Notes: a model not told the origin generated them from the letters alone. 64,000 nt of DNA from Lentzea flava (GCF_014648475.1 NZ_BMRE01000026.1:1-64000); one strand, 5' to 3'; positions 51,688-60,264 are shown, numbered from the stretch's first letter. Numbers and translations are program-made.

Positions 51688-51761
51688 CAACGCTCCCCTT
51701 CCGCCACCACGACAACGACCGCGCCGATCTCAGCCAAGCCCACAACCACCCGCGCGTCCAT
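51687..51761 (-). CDS. mini-ORF 1, shortened degenerate copy of LarE N-terminus
   Basis: A 24-codon frame (M-D-A-R-V-V-V-G-L-A-E-I-G-A, valine run, A-E-G-E-R) starting at ATG 51761, which shares a base with the larC stop. It keeps the frame and the TGATG junctions despite an internal deletion of seven codons compared with the other two units. Confidence 0.5.
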   Translation of the reverse strand: MDARVVVGLAEIGAVVVVVAEGER

Positions 51762-52912
51762 CAACGCCCCTCCAGGTTGGGCGGTGTCGCCAGCCCCAGC
51801 ACCGTGCGCAACGGCAACCCCGTCTGCCTGGCCACCGCGACGGCGTCGTCGTACTCGGGCTTGCCGTGGTGCGGGCCGTGTTTGCGTCGCACCGGCATGC
51901 CGTGGACGTGGACGACGTCCGTGGTCCGGTCCGCGGCCGTGCGGCGCACTTCGCTGCGCCGCACGCCGAGCGTTCCGGTCTCGGCGAACATCAGACCCTC
52001 GATCTCGTCGGCCGTCTCGGGAGTCGCGAGGGCGTGCAGGACGTGTGCCGGTCGTCCCTTCTTCATCACGGCCGGCGTGACCCAGCTGTCGAGCGCGCCC
52101 CGGTCGAGCAGGTGGCCGACGACGTAGCCGAGCACCTCGCCGCTCACGTCGTCGAGGTTGGTCTCCAGCAACACCAGGTCGCGCACCCGCGCCGTCGCCA
52201 CCTCGCCGAGCCGCACGACCGCGATGTTGGGGCGGTCGGGCAGTGTCCGCGTGCCCGCCCCGTAGCCGGTGGCGGTCAGCCGCATCGGGGGTGGCGGGCC
52301 GTAGTCGGCGTCCAGTGCGCGCAGGAGTGCGGCCGCGGTCGGGGTGACGGTCTCGCCTCGCAGCGCCGTTCCGGTGACGACCGCTCCTTCGAGCAGCGCC
52401 GCCGTCGCCGGGGCCGGGCAGGGCAGGACGCCGTGGGCGGTGCGGACCTCGCCGGTGCCGAGCGGCAGCGGTTCACAGTGGACGGTGCTGACGTCCATCG
52501 CGCGCAGGGCGGCCGCCACCCCGACGACGTCGACGAGCGTGTCGTGGCCGCCCAGCTCGTGCAGGTGCACCTCGCCGGGATCCTCGCCGTGCAGGCGTCC
52601 CTCGACTTCGGCGATCGCGCGCAACGTCCTGGTGGCGATGTCCGCCACCGTGCGGTCGCGGACGCGGCCGGCCATGGCGATCAGTTCCTCCGCCCTGCGG
52701 CTGGTGGCGTCGTCCGACACCGACACGACCGCCCTCCTGGCCGTGATCCCTCGGGTGAGCACCTGCGGGACGGTGAGGTCCCAGCCGGTGAGCCCGGTGT
52801 CGGCCACGGCGGCGCGGATCGCGTCCAGCGGTGCACCGGCGTCGACGAGGGCGGCGAGCAGCATGTCCCCGGCCAGACCCGTGAACGGCGAGATGACGCA
52901 GACCCGGCTCAT
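51761..52912 (-). CDS. larC: nickel-pincer cofactor nickel insertase LarC
   Basis: A 383-residue protein that inserts nickel into the pyridinium-3,5-bisthiocarboxylate mononucleotide, using CTP, to make the LarA cofactor. N-terminal S-P-F-T-G-L-A-G-D-M segment, a histidine-rich E-V-H-L-H-E-L-G-G-H-D-T (near 116-127), E-T-N-L-D-D-V-S-G-E and M-K-K-G-R-P motifs are family hallmarks. In Lactobacillus plantarum LarC is made by frameshifting from two ORFs; here both halves are in one continuous frame. ATG 52912 overlaps the larB stop (ATGA). Confidence 0.92.
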   Translation of the reverse strand: MSRVCVISPFTGLAGDMLLAALVDAGAPLDAIRAAVADTGLTGWDLTVPQVLTRGITARRAVVSVSDDATSRRAEELIAMAGRVRDRTVADIATRTLRAIAEVEGRLHGEDPGEVHLHELGGHDTLVDVVGVAAALRAMDVSTVHCEPLPLGTGEVRTAHGVLPCPAPATAALLEGAVVTGTALRGETVTPTAAALLRALDADYGPPPPMRLTATGYGAGTRTLPDRPNIAVVRLGEVATARVRDLVLLETNLDDVSGEVLGYVVGHLLDRGALDSWVTPAVMKKGRPAHVLHALATPETADEIEGLMFAETGTLGVRRSEVRRTAADRTTDVVHVHGMPVRRKHGPHHGKPEYDDAVAVARQTGLPLRTVLGLATPPNLEGR

Positions 52913-53580
52913 CGCGCCACCCGCGACAGCCGGAACGCGGCCATGGCCGCACCGAACCCGGAGTCGATGTTCACCACGGTGATGCCGGCCGCGCAGGACG
53001 CGTGCATGGCGAGCAACGCGGTGATGCCCTCCAGCCCCGCGCCGTAGCCGGTGGACGTGGGAACCGCGACCACCGGGCAGGCCACCAGCCCGCCGATCGC
53101 ACTGGCCAGAGCGCCTTCCATCCCGGCCACGACGATGACGGTGTCCGCGGCGCGCAGCCGGTCCTGCTCGGCGAGGAGCCGGTGCAGGCCCGCCACCCCC
53201 ACGTCGGTGACGGTGGTGACGGTGAGACCCGCCGCGGTGGCGACGGCCGCGGCCTCGTGGGCAACAGGCTGGTCGGCGGTGCCGGCTGCGGCCACGACCA
53301 CGGTGAACCCGACCGGTGCGGCTGGGCGCCAGACGAGCAGGCGGGCCTGGGCGTCGTAGGTGCCGTTGCCCACCGCGTCGAGGACGGAGGCCGCTGTCGA
53401 GGCGTCGACGCGGGTGGCGAGCACCGGGCCGGTGTTGTGCCGCAACAACGTCTGCGCGATCGAGGCGATCTCGGCGGCCGTCTTGCCGGTGCCGTAGATG
53501 ACCTCGGGCAGGCCCTGGCGGGCCTCTCGGGCGATGTCCACCCTGGCGAAGCCGAGATCGACCGCGTCGGATCCGGTCAT
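52909..53580 (-). CDS. larB: nickel-pincer cofactor biosynthesis protein LarB
   Basis: A 223-residue PurE-like carboxylase/hydrolase that converts nicotinic acid adenine dinucleotide to the dicarboxylated mononucleotide, first step to the nickel-pincer cofactor. Characteristic segments are E-V-I-Y-G-x-G-K-T (near 26-34), T-A-A-S-V-L, and the PurE-like V-V-A-G-M-E-G-A-L-A-S and P-T-S-T-G-Y-G-A stretches. GAGGTG sits five bases before ATG 53580, which overlaps the glycerate kinase stop. Forms one operon with larA, larC and larE. Confidence 0.92.
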   Translation of the reverse strand: MTGSDAVDLGFARVDIAREARQGLPEVIYGTGKTAAEIASIAQTLLRHNTGPVLATRVDASTAASVLDAVGNGTYDAQARLLVWRPAAPVGFTVVVAAAGTADQPVAHEAAAVATAAGLTVTTVTDVGVAGLHRLLAEQDRLRAADTVIVVAGMEGALASAIGGLVACPVVAVPTSTGYGAGLEGITALLAMHASCAAGITVVNIDSGFGAAMAAFRLSRVAR

Positions 53581-54704
53581 GCCGCACCTCCTCGCGCTAC
53601 GACGCCGGGCAGCTCCCGCCCGATCTCCGCGAGCAACGCCGGCGCCCTGCCGATCGCGGCATCGAGACTCCCGGCACGATCCAGCAACGACCACGCACCG
53701 ACCACGCCGATCTCGCGCAGCCGTTCGGCGGAAAGCCGGACGTCACCGGCGACCACCACGACCGGCACACCGTGCCGCCGCGCCAGCGAGGCCACGCCGA
53801 CCGGGGCCTTGCCGCGCAGGCTCTGTTCGTCGAACCGCCCCTCGCCGACCACGACCAGCGACGCCTCCCGCATCGCCTCCGCAACGCCGAGCTCGTCGAG
53901 AACGAAGGACGCGCCCGCAACACGCCGCGCACCGAGAGCCGCCAGAGCCGCGAAGCCGGTGCCACCAGCGGCACCCGCACCGGGCGCGGAGCTCAGGTCA
54001 CGGCCGATCGCGGCAGCCACCACCGAGGCGAACCGGCGCAGCCCTCGCTCCAGCACCTCCACGTCCCGCGGCGAAGCGCCCTTCTGCGGGCCGAACACGA
54101 AAGCGGCGCCGGCAGGTCCGGTCAACGGATTGTCCACATCGGACACGAGAGTCACGCGTGCCAGACGGAGCCGGAAGTCCAAGGTGGACAGATCGATGTG
54201 GGCCGCGGTCGTCAGAGCGGCACCTCCCGGACCCACCGGGACGCCGCGCGCGTCGGTGATGACGGCACCCAGGGCTCGCAGCAGGCCCGCTCCCCCGTCG
54301 GTGGTGGCGCTGCCGCCCACGGCCAGCACGATGTCCAGGCAGCCGTGGTCGAGGGCGGCACGGATCAGTTCGCCCGTGCCGTGGCTGTCGGCCACGAGTG
54401 GTGCCGGGCGGCCCGGCACCACGTCCAGGCCGCTCGCCCTGGCCATTTCGATCACGGCGCGGGCGCCTCGCACGGCGAACGCGGCACGCAGGGGACGGCC
54501 GGTGGGTCCGCTCACGTCGGCGTGCACCAACCGGTAGCCGACGCCGGCCAACGCGGCGAGAGTGCCCTCGCCGCCGTCCGCCACCGGTATCGTCACCGCG
54601 CATCCGCCCGCCGCGGTCACGCCGACCGCCACGGCCGAGCTGGCCTCGGCCGCAGTGAGGCAGCCGCGGAACTTGTCCAGGCAGATCAGCACCGGGGCGG
54701 TCAT
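53577..54704 (-). CDS. glycerate kinase, GarK/GlxK family
   Basis: A 375-residue class II glycerate kinase that phosphorylates D-glycerate (usually to 2-phosphoglycerate). Family motifs: D-K-F-R-G-C-L-T-A-A-E-A near the N-terminus, A-D-G-G-E-G-T, and A-V-G-G-S-A-T-T-D-G-G-A-G near the middle. It is translationally coupled on both sides: its start overlaps the larA stop and its stop overlaps the larB start (ATGA each). A kinase inserted between the racemase and its cofactor genes suggests that the racemase product is its substrate. Confidence 0.9.
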   Translation of the reverse strand: MTAPVLICLDKFRGCLTAAEASSAVAVGVTAAGGCAVTIPVADGGEGTLAALAGVGYRLVHADVSGPTGRPLRAAFAVRGARAVIEMARASGLDVVPGRPAPLVADSHGTGELIRAALDHGCLDIVLAVGGSATTDGGAGLLRALGAVITDARGVPVGPGGAALTTAAHIDLSTLDFRLRLARVTLVSDVDNPLTGPAGAAFVFGPQKGASPRDVEVLERGLRRFASVVAAAIGRDLSSAPGAGAAGGTGFAALAALGARRVAGASFVLDELGVAEAMREASLVVVGEGRFDEQSLRGKAPVGVASLARRHGVPVVVVAGDVRLSAERLREIGVVGAWSLLDRAGSLDAAIGRAPALLAEIGRELPGVVARGGAA

Positions 54705-55984
54705 CGCGGAGTCCCGGCGACGTACGGAATCGTCTGCGGACCCTCTGGCAGCACGCACAAGCGGGCATCCGGGCCCGCCGACGCCAGAGCCTCGGCCACG
54801 AAAGAAGAGATGTCCGTGGTTTGGGAGAGGTGAGCACTGGCCAGGTCCGCGTCGCTGAGGTACGAGGTGTGCATGACGACCCGGCACGCGGACTGGATGC
54901 GGGCCTGGATCTGCACCTGCCACTGGTCGGGTTCGGTGACCGTGCGCGCGGAGATCGACTCGAACAGCTCGGCGGGCGAGCCGGCCGACGCCAGGACCGC
55001 CCGGTACGAACCGTGATCGGGGAAGCCGTCACGGCACTCCGCCGCGCACACGATCGTGCCGCCCGGCTTCACCACTTGGAAGGCCGCCGACATGCCCTTC
55101 ACCGACTGGTACAGGTTCTGGTCCAGCGGATAGCCGGAGTTGGTCGTCACCACCACGTCGAACAGGTGCGGCACCGGCTGCATCGCGACGCCGCGTGCGG
55201 TGCGCACGGCCGAAGCGTGCATCTCGAGCAGGTCGCCGCCGAACGCCGCCACGACCTCCTTGTCCTGGTTCAGGACCACGTCGAAGCCGAACGTCACGCC
55301 GGTGGCGGCCGCGATGGCGCGCACGTCGTCGTGCACCGGGTTGCCCTCGATGATCCCCCACGCCGCCTGCGGGTGACCGATCCGGCGGGCGTCGTGCAGC
55401 ACCAGCACGGTTTCCAGCGCCGCGAGACCGGGTGCGACCAGCTTCGGGCCTCCCGAGAAGCCGGCGAAGAAGTGCGGTTCGACGAAACCGGTGGTGATGC
55501 GGACGTCCGCATCGACCCATTCGCTGTTCAGCCACACCGGCACGGAAGCACCGAGCTCACCCATCCACGTCAGGCTGCTCCGGTCACGCGCGTCGTGGTT
55601 GACGATCCGGACCGAGTCGACGACCGCGTCACCGAACATCTCGCGCAGCTCGGCCGGGGAGTTGCCCCGGTGCGTGCCGGTCGCGACCAGCACCACGACG
55701 TCGTCGAGGTCGACCAGGCCGTCGAGCTCCTCCAGGATCGCCGGGATCATCAGGTGGCGCGGCTGCGGGCGCGTGCCGTCGCAGGCCGAGATCGCCACGG
55801 TCTGGCCACGACGCACGCGCTCGCGCAGCGGCGGGCCTGCGACCGGAGCACGTAACGCCTTGCGGAGGATCTCCTGCGGTGGTGCGGAAACCGGGTGGTG
55901 GCGAGGAGTCACGACCGTGGTCACCGCCGGATCGCACAGCAGGTCCAGGCCAGTCTCGCCGTAAGCCAGTCGAACCTTTTCCAT
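54701..55984 (-). CDS. larA: LarA-family nickel-dependent 2-hydroxyacid racemase
   Basis: A 427-residue member of the LarA (formerly DUF2088) family, which uses the nickel-pincer nucleotide to racemise or epimerise 2-hydroxyacids by hydride transfer. The family motifs A-T-G-T-H-R-G (near 101-107) and T-T-G-F-V-E-P-H-F-F-A-G-F-S-G-G-P-K-L (near 160-180, with the cofactor-linked Lys and nickel His) are intact. Characterised relatives act on lactate, malate, hydroxyglutarate or sugar acids, so the substrate cannot be read directly; context favours lactate or glycerate. Coupled to the lactonase upstream (TGATG) and to glycerate kinase downstream. Confidence 0.88.
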   Translation of the reverse strand: MEKVRLAYGETGLDLLCDPAVTTVVTPRHHPVSAPPQEILRKALRAPVAGPPLRERVRRGQTVAISACDGTRPQPRHLMIPAILEELDGLVDLDDVVVLVATGTHRGNSPAELREMFGDAVVDSVRIVNHDARDRSSLTWMGELGASVPVWLNSEWVDADVRITTGFVEPHFFAGFSGGPKLVAPGLAALETVLVLHDARRIGHPQAAWGIIEGNPVHDDVRAIAAATGVTFGFDVVLNQDKEVVAAFGGDLLEMHASAVRTARGVAMQPVPHLFDVVVTTNSGYPLDQNLYQSVKGMSAAFQVVKPGGTIVCAAECRDGFPDHGSYRAVLASAGSPAELFESISARTVTEPDQWQVQIQARIQSACRVVMHTSYLSDADLASAHLSQTTDISSFVAEALASAGPDARLCVLPEGPQTIPYVAGTPR

Positions 55985-56814
55985 CAGCGAGTTCCCAACC
56001 CGTAGACGCGGGCCGCCGTGCCACCGAAGAGCTCGGAGCGCTCGGCGGCGGACAGACCGGAGCACAGAGCCGAAGCCGCGTCGAAGACCTCGGAGTAGGA
56101 GGCGGCGAGCAGACACACGGGCCAGTCCGAACCGACCATCAACCGGTCCGGCCCGAACGCCGCCAGGGCAACGTCCACGTAGGGCTTCAGCGCGTCGACG
56201 GACCACTCCGGACCGGCCTCGGTGACGAGACCGGACAGCTTGGCGGTCACGTTCGGTTCCGCGGCCAGCGCCGCGAGGTGGGTGGCCCAGGGTTCGACCA
56301 GACCACCGGCGATGTCCGGTTTGGACAGATGGTCCAGCACGAACACCATGTCCGGCACCGCCCGCACCGCCATCAGCGCCGCGGGGAGCTGATGTGGACG
56401 GGTCAGCACGTCGTACACGAGCCCGGCGTCGCGCACCGCACGCAGCCCGGCGATCACGTCGGGACGCATCAGCCAGTCCGGGTCGGGCTCGGACTGCACC
56501 AGGTGCCGGATGCCCACCAGCCGGTCGCCACCAGGACCCGACCGCAACCGGTCGAGCTGCTCGGCGACGTCGGGCGCGGTCAGGTCGACCCACCCGACAA
56601 CGCCCGCCACGAGGTCGGATTCGACGGCGAGGAACTCCGCCGTCTCGTCGATGTCGTTCAGCACCTGGACCAGCACGGTGGCGTCCACGCCCGCCGGTTC
56701 GGCCACCGCACGCAGGTCCGCGGGCGAGAACGAACGGCGGATCGGGCCGGACAGCCAGTCCTGCGGCCGGGCAGCGAGATCCCACAGGTGGTGGTGGGCG
56801 TCGATCCGGCGCAT
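55984..56814 (-). CDS. amidohydrolase-2 family sugar lactonase
   Basis: A 276-residue TIM-barrel metal hydrolase of the amidohydrolase-2 family: D-A-H-H-H-L-W-D at the N-terminus and V-G-S-D-W-P-V near 230 supply metal ligands. The closest known role for this layout is L-fucono-1,5-lactone (or L-rhamnono-lactone) hydrolysis. It would open the lactone made by the aldo/keto reductase of this operon. ATG 56814 shares a base with the FAH-family stop; GTG 56817 is an alternative. Confidence 0.82.
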   Translation of the reverse strand: MRRIDAHHHLWDLAARPQDWLSGPIRRSFSPADLRAVAEPAGVDATVLVQVLNDIDETAEFLAVESDLVAGVVGWVDLTAPDVAEQLDRLRSGPGGDRLVGIRHLVQSEPDPDWLMRPDVIAGLRAVRDAGLVYDVLTRPHQLPAALMAVRAVPDMVFVLDHLSKPDIAGGLVEPWATHLAALAAEPNVTAKLSGLVTEAGPEWSVDALKPYVDVALAAFGPDRLMVGSDWPVCLLAASYSEVFDAASALCSGLSAAERSELFGGTAARVYGLGTR

Positions 56815-57659
56815 CACGCCTGCCCGATCCGCTGCCGCTGCGCACCCAGACGGTCGATGCTGAGCTCGACCGTGTCACCCTCGCGCAGGTACTCGAAGTC
56901 GTTGACGCCGAGCGCCACCCCCGCGGGCGTGCCCGTGTTCACCACGTCACCGGGCTCGAGCACCATGAACTGGCTGAGGTACCAGATGATGTGGTGCACC
57001 CCGAAGAGCATGTTCTTGGTGTTGCCGTCCTGCCGGAGCTCGCCGTTCACGCTCAGCTTCAGGCCGAGTGCCTGCGGGTCGCCCACCTCGTCCGCGGTGA
57101 CGAGCCACGGCCCCAGCGGGTTGAACGTCTCGCAGGACTTGCCCTTCGTCCACTGGCCGCCGCGCTCGATCTGGAACTCGCGTTCGCTGACGTCGTTGGA
57201 GATCGCGTAGCCGGCGATCACCGCCGCCGCGTGCTGCGGGCTCTCCAGGTATCGCGCGGTGTCCCCGAGCACGACGGCCAGCTCCACCTCGTAGTCGGTC
57301 TTCACGCTCTTCCTGGGCACCAGCACCGTGTCGTTCGGCCCGATGACGGTGTTGGTGTTCTTCATGAACACCACGGGTTCGCTGGGCGGTTCCGCCGACG
57401 TCTCCGCCGCGTGGTCGGAGTAGTTGAGCCCGATGCACACCAGGGCACCGGGACGGGCGACGGGCGCGCCGATCCGCAGCCCCGAGGCGTCCAGCTCCGG
57501 CAGACCGCTCAGGGCGTCGCGCACCCGCGCGACACCACCGTCCGCCAGGAAGTCGCCGTTGATCTCACTCGTCACCGCGCGCAGATCGCGCACGCGACCG
57601 GCGTCGTCCAGCACCGCGGGAACCTCGGCGCCGGGGTCGCCCACACGCAGCAGGCGCAT
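56814..57659 (-). CDS. fumarylacetoacetate hydrolase-family protein, diketo-deoxy-sugar-acid hydrolase type
   Basis: A 281-residue FAH-fold enzyme with C-I-G-L-N-Y-S-D-H near 75-83, metal-binding Y-E-V-E-L (near 122-126) and I-S-N-D-V-S-E-R-E-F-Q near 150-160. The length and the E-F-Q-x-E-R-G-G-Q-W-x-K-G-K-S-x-D/E-T-F-x-P-x-G-P layout match hydrolases that split 2,4-diketo-3-deoxy-sugar acids (for fuconate, to pyruvate and L-lactate). Its place between the two dehydrogenases and the lactonase supports this. The exact sugar acid is inferred. Confidence 0.85.
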   Translation of the reverse strand: MRLLRVGDPGAEVPAVLDDAGRVRDLRAVTSEINGDFLADGGVARVRDALSGLPELDASGLRIGAPVARPGALVCIGLNYSDHAAETSAEPPSEPVVFMKNTNTVIGPNDTVLVPRKSVKTDYEVELAVVLGDTARYLESPQHAAAVIAGYAISNDVSEREFQIERGGQWTKGKSCETFNPLGPWLVTADEVGDPQALGLKLSVNGELRQDGNTKNMLFGVHHIIWYLSQFMVLEPGDVVNTGTPAGVALGVNDFEYLREGDTVELSIDRLGAQRQRIGQA

Positions 57660-57690
57660 TGCCTACCTCACTCTGTTCTCGTCAGCGGGA

Positions 57691-58653
57691 TCACGGAGTC
57701 GGCACACCGGCCGCGAGCAGTCCTTCGGCACGCAGGTCAGCCCACAGCTCCGGCGGCGGAGGCGCGGCGAAGGCCGCCACGTTCGCGGTGAGCTCGGCTT
57801 CGGTGCGAGCCCCGATCAGCGCGCCGGTCACCGCCGGGTGCCCGAACGGGAACCACAGCGCGGCGGCCGGCAGCGTCGTGCCGTGCCGGGCGCACACCGC
57901 GGCGATCCGCCTGGCGCGGCCGACCACGTCCGCCGGTGCGGTCCGGTAGTCGTAGGTGGCGTCGTCCGGCACGTCGTGGCGCGCCAGCAGACCGGAGTTG
58001 AACAACCCGGCGGCGAGCACGTCGACCCCGCGCTCGGCGCACAACGGGAGGAGCTCGTCCAGCGCGGGCTGTTCCAGCAACGTGTACCGGCCGGCGAGCA
58101 GAATCGTGTCCACAGAGGACTCGCGCACGAACCGGGCGAGCATCTGCCACTGGTTCATCCCGGCCCCGATCGCGCCGATGACGCCCTGCTCGCGCAGTTC
58201 CGCCAGCGCGGGCAACGCCTCGCCGAAGGCCTCGTCCCAGTGGTCGTCCGGGTCGTGCAGGTAGACCACGTCCACCCGGTCGAGCCCGAGCCGTTCGAGC
58301 GACGACTCCAGGCTCCTCCGCACGCCGTCCGCGCTGAAGTCCCACACGCGGCGCCATCGGGCCGGAACCGCGAACCCGTCGTCGTCGAGCCGATCCGCTC
58401 CGGACGGGTCGGGCACGAGCAGCCTGCCCACCTTGGTGGACAACACGAACTCGTCGCGAGGGCGGTCCTTCAGCGCCGCGCCGAGCCGCTTCTCCGCGAG
58501 CCCGAGCCCGTAGTGCGGTGCGGTGTCGAAGATCCGGATTCCGGCCTCCCACGCCGCGTCGACCACGGCACGGGCCTCGCGGTCGGTCACCTCGGCGTAG
58601 AGGTTGCCCAGCGGTGAGGTGCCGAGTCCCAGCCTGCTCAGGACGTCAGCCAC
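57691..58653 (-). CDS. aldo/keto reductase, L-fucose dehydrogenase-like
   Basis: A 320-residue aldo/keto reductase with the Asp-Tyr-Lys-His tetrad: F-D-T-A-P-H-Y-G (near 42-49), S-T-K-V-G-R (near 72-77) and Y-L-H-D-P-D (near 125-130). It resembles D-threo-aldose/L-fucose 1-dehydrogenases, which oxidise the free sugar to its lactone with NAD(P)+. It would be the first enzyme of the operon's pathway. The GTG at 58653 overlaps the SDR stop by 8 nt. Confidence 0.83.
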   Translation of the reverse strand: MADVLSRLGLGTSPLGNLYAEVTDREARAVVDAAWEAGIRIFDTAPHYGLGLAEKRLGAALKDRPRDEFVLSTKVGRLLVPDPSGADRLDDDGFAVPARWRRVWDFSADGVRRSLESSLERLGLDRVDVVYLHDPDDHWDEAFGEALPALAELREQGVIGAIGAGMNQWQMLARFVRESSVDTILLAGRYTLLEQPALDELLPLCAERGVDVLAAGLFNSGLLARHDVPDDATYDYRTAPADVVGRARRIAAVCARHGTTLPAAALWFPFGHPAVTGALIGARTEAELTANVAAFAAPPPPELWADLRAEGLLAAGVPTP

Positions 58654-59398
58654 GGGGACGCAACCTCAGCCCGTCCATGCCACCGTCGACGGCGAGCACG
58701 GTTCCGGTGGTGGAACCCGACAACGGGCTCGCGAGGTACGCGATCGCCCCGGCGACCTCGTCGGCGCTGACCAACCGGCCGTGCGGCTGCCTGGCCTCCA
58801 GCGCCGCGCGCTCGGCAGCCGGATCCGGTGCCGAGTCGAGCAACCGCTGCACCCACGGCGTGTCGGCGGTGCCGGGCGCGACCGCGTTCACCCTGATGCC
58901 CTCGCGGACGTGGTCGGCTGCAAGAGCACGGGTCAGCGCGTGCACCGCGCCTTTGCTCGCCGAGTACACGGCCCGCTGCGGCAGACCCGCGGTGGCCGCG
59001 ATGGAGCCGGTGTTCACGATGGCGGCGGCACGGGACTTCCGCAGGTGCGGTAACGCCGCGCGCGCCACCCTGGCCATCCCGACCACGTTGACGTTCAACA
59101 CCTTCAGCCACTCGTCATCGGTCGCAGCGCTCACGTCGCCCTGCGCACCGATGCCCGCGTTGTTGATCACGATGTCGAGGCCGCCGAAGTGCGCGACCAC
59201 CGCGTCCACCGCATCGCGGACGCTCTGGTCGTCCGTGACGTCCGCTCGCACGAAGAGCATGCCGTCCGGCAGATCGTTCGCCGCGAGGTCGAGCACGGCG
59301 ACCCGCGCACCGCGGCCGGACAACAGCTCGGCCGTGCTCCGGCCGATGCCCGAGCCGCCGCCGGTGACCAGCGCCACCAGCCCGTCGAAGTCAGCCAT
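58646..59398 (-). CDS. short-chain dehydrogenase, 2-keto-3-deoxy-sugar-acid dehydrogenase-like
   Basis: A 250-residue classical SDR: T-G-G-G-S-G-I-G (near 11-18), N-N-A-G (near 84-87), Y-S-A-S-K active site (near 146-150). In the L-fucose route an SDR oxidises 2-keto-3-deoxy-L-fuconate at C4 to the diketo acid; the neighbours make this the best guess. First enzyme gene after the GntR regulator, 91 bp downstream of its stop. Confidence 0.84.
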   Translation of the reverse strand: MADFDGLVALVTGGGSGIGRSTAELLSGRGARVAVLDLAANDLPDGMLFVRADVTDDQSVRDAVDAVVAHFGGLDIVINNAGIGAQGDVSAATDDEWLKVLNVNVVGMARVARAALPHLRKSRAAAIVNTGSIAATAGLPQRAVYSASKGAVHALTRALAADHVREGIRVNAVAPGTADTPWVQRLLDSAPDPAAERAALEARQPHGRLVSADEVAGAIAYLASPLSGSTTGTVLAVDGGMDGLRLRPRG

Positions 59399-59489
59399 GA
59401 TCAGTCGCTCCGTTCGTCGGTTGCTTGCCGGGTGAGCGCACGCCGCACAGGCGGAACCCCTGTCCGCCAACGGATGCACGCCGATAGAC

Positions 59490-60257
59490 CTAACGGTCGA
59501 GACGGCCGGGCTCTCCTGCGTCGCTGCGGCGCACGAGCCAGGCCTCGGTGATGTGGGTGAACATGGCTTCCGCCGCACCGGCCGCATCGCCTGCCGCGAT
59601 GCGTTCGCAGATCAGGCGGTGCCCGCGGTTCGACGCCGCGCACAGGTCGCGATCGGTGCGGCCGGTGTAGCGGGCGGTGTGGAAGACCTGGCTTTCCAGC
59701 GCTCGCACCACACCTCTCGCGATGCGGTTGCCGGAAGCTCGCATGATCGTGTCGTGGAACGCGTGGTCGTACTCGCGGTAGGCGACCGGATCGTGCAGCA
59801 CCTGCTCCATGCGGTCGACGAGATCACGAAGCGCCGCAACGGTTTCCGCATCGGCGGTGCGGGCGGCGACCTGCGCCATGTCCGATTCCAGCAACCGGCG
59901 CGTGACCACCAGGTCGTCCAGCACGCCCAGCGTCTCGTCCTCGGCGACGACCGCGCCCAGGACGAGCTCGTCGAGCATGTTCCACATCGACGGCGGGGTG
60001 ACCATCGTGCCCGCACCCTGCCGCACCTGGACCAAACCCTTCTCCTGCAGCACTTTCATCGCTTCGCGGATGACGGTCCTGCTCACCGAGAAGGACTCGC
60101 ACAACGCGGGTTCCGGCGGCAGCGACGTTCCGGGAGCGTGCTCACCGCGCACGATGCGGCCCACGAGCTCGGTCGTGATCGCCCCGGTCAGGTTCATCGG
60201 CCGGCGCGCCCAGCTCGGGGCTTCCGGTGCGCTGGGCCGCTGGCCTGGTGCAGTCAT
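59490..60257 (-). CDS. GntR-family regulator, FCD subfamily, of the sugar-acid island
   Basis: A 255-residue regulator with a short N-terminal extension, GntR winged helix-turn-helix (about 30-95; S-R-T-V-I-R-E-A-M-K-V-L-Q-E-K-G-L-V) and a FCD domain (about 115-240; D-H-A-F-H-D near 165 and N-R-G-H-R-L near 212). It heads the catabolic operon and is divergent from the transporter operon. TACACT on the minus strand (60270-60265) lies seven bases before ATG 60257. The dyad at 60288-60312 overlaps both promoters, so it likely controls both operons and itself. Confidence 0.9.
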   Translation of the reverse strand: MTAPGQRPSAPEAPSWARRPMNLTGAITTELVGRIVRGEHAPGTSLPPEPALCESFSVSRTVIREAMKVLQEKGLVQVRQGAGTMVTPPSMWNMLDELVLGAVVAEDETLGVLDDLVVTRRLLESDMAQVAARTADAETVAALRDLVDRMEQVLHDPVAYREYDHAFHDTIMRASGNRIARGVVRALESQVFHTARYTGRTDRDLCAASNRGHRLICERIAAGDAAGAAEAMFTHITEAWLVRRSDAGEPGRLDR

Positions 60258-60264
60258 GGCGGGG

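Larger units (their letters stand above)
51495..51763 (-). repeat. tandem repeat of the larC-larE junction (about 95-bp unit)
   Basis: Two 95-bp units (51497-51591 and 51592-51686) and one shortened 74-bp unit (51687-51760) lie head to tail between larC and larE. Each carries a ribosome site, a TGATG stop/start junction and a degenerate copy of the first 18 or so larE codons (L-A-E-I-G-x-L-A-V-A). The two full units are nearly identical; the short one has lost about 21 bp. The array looks like local amplification of the ancestral larC/larE junction. Confidence 0.85.
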
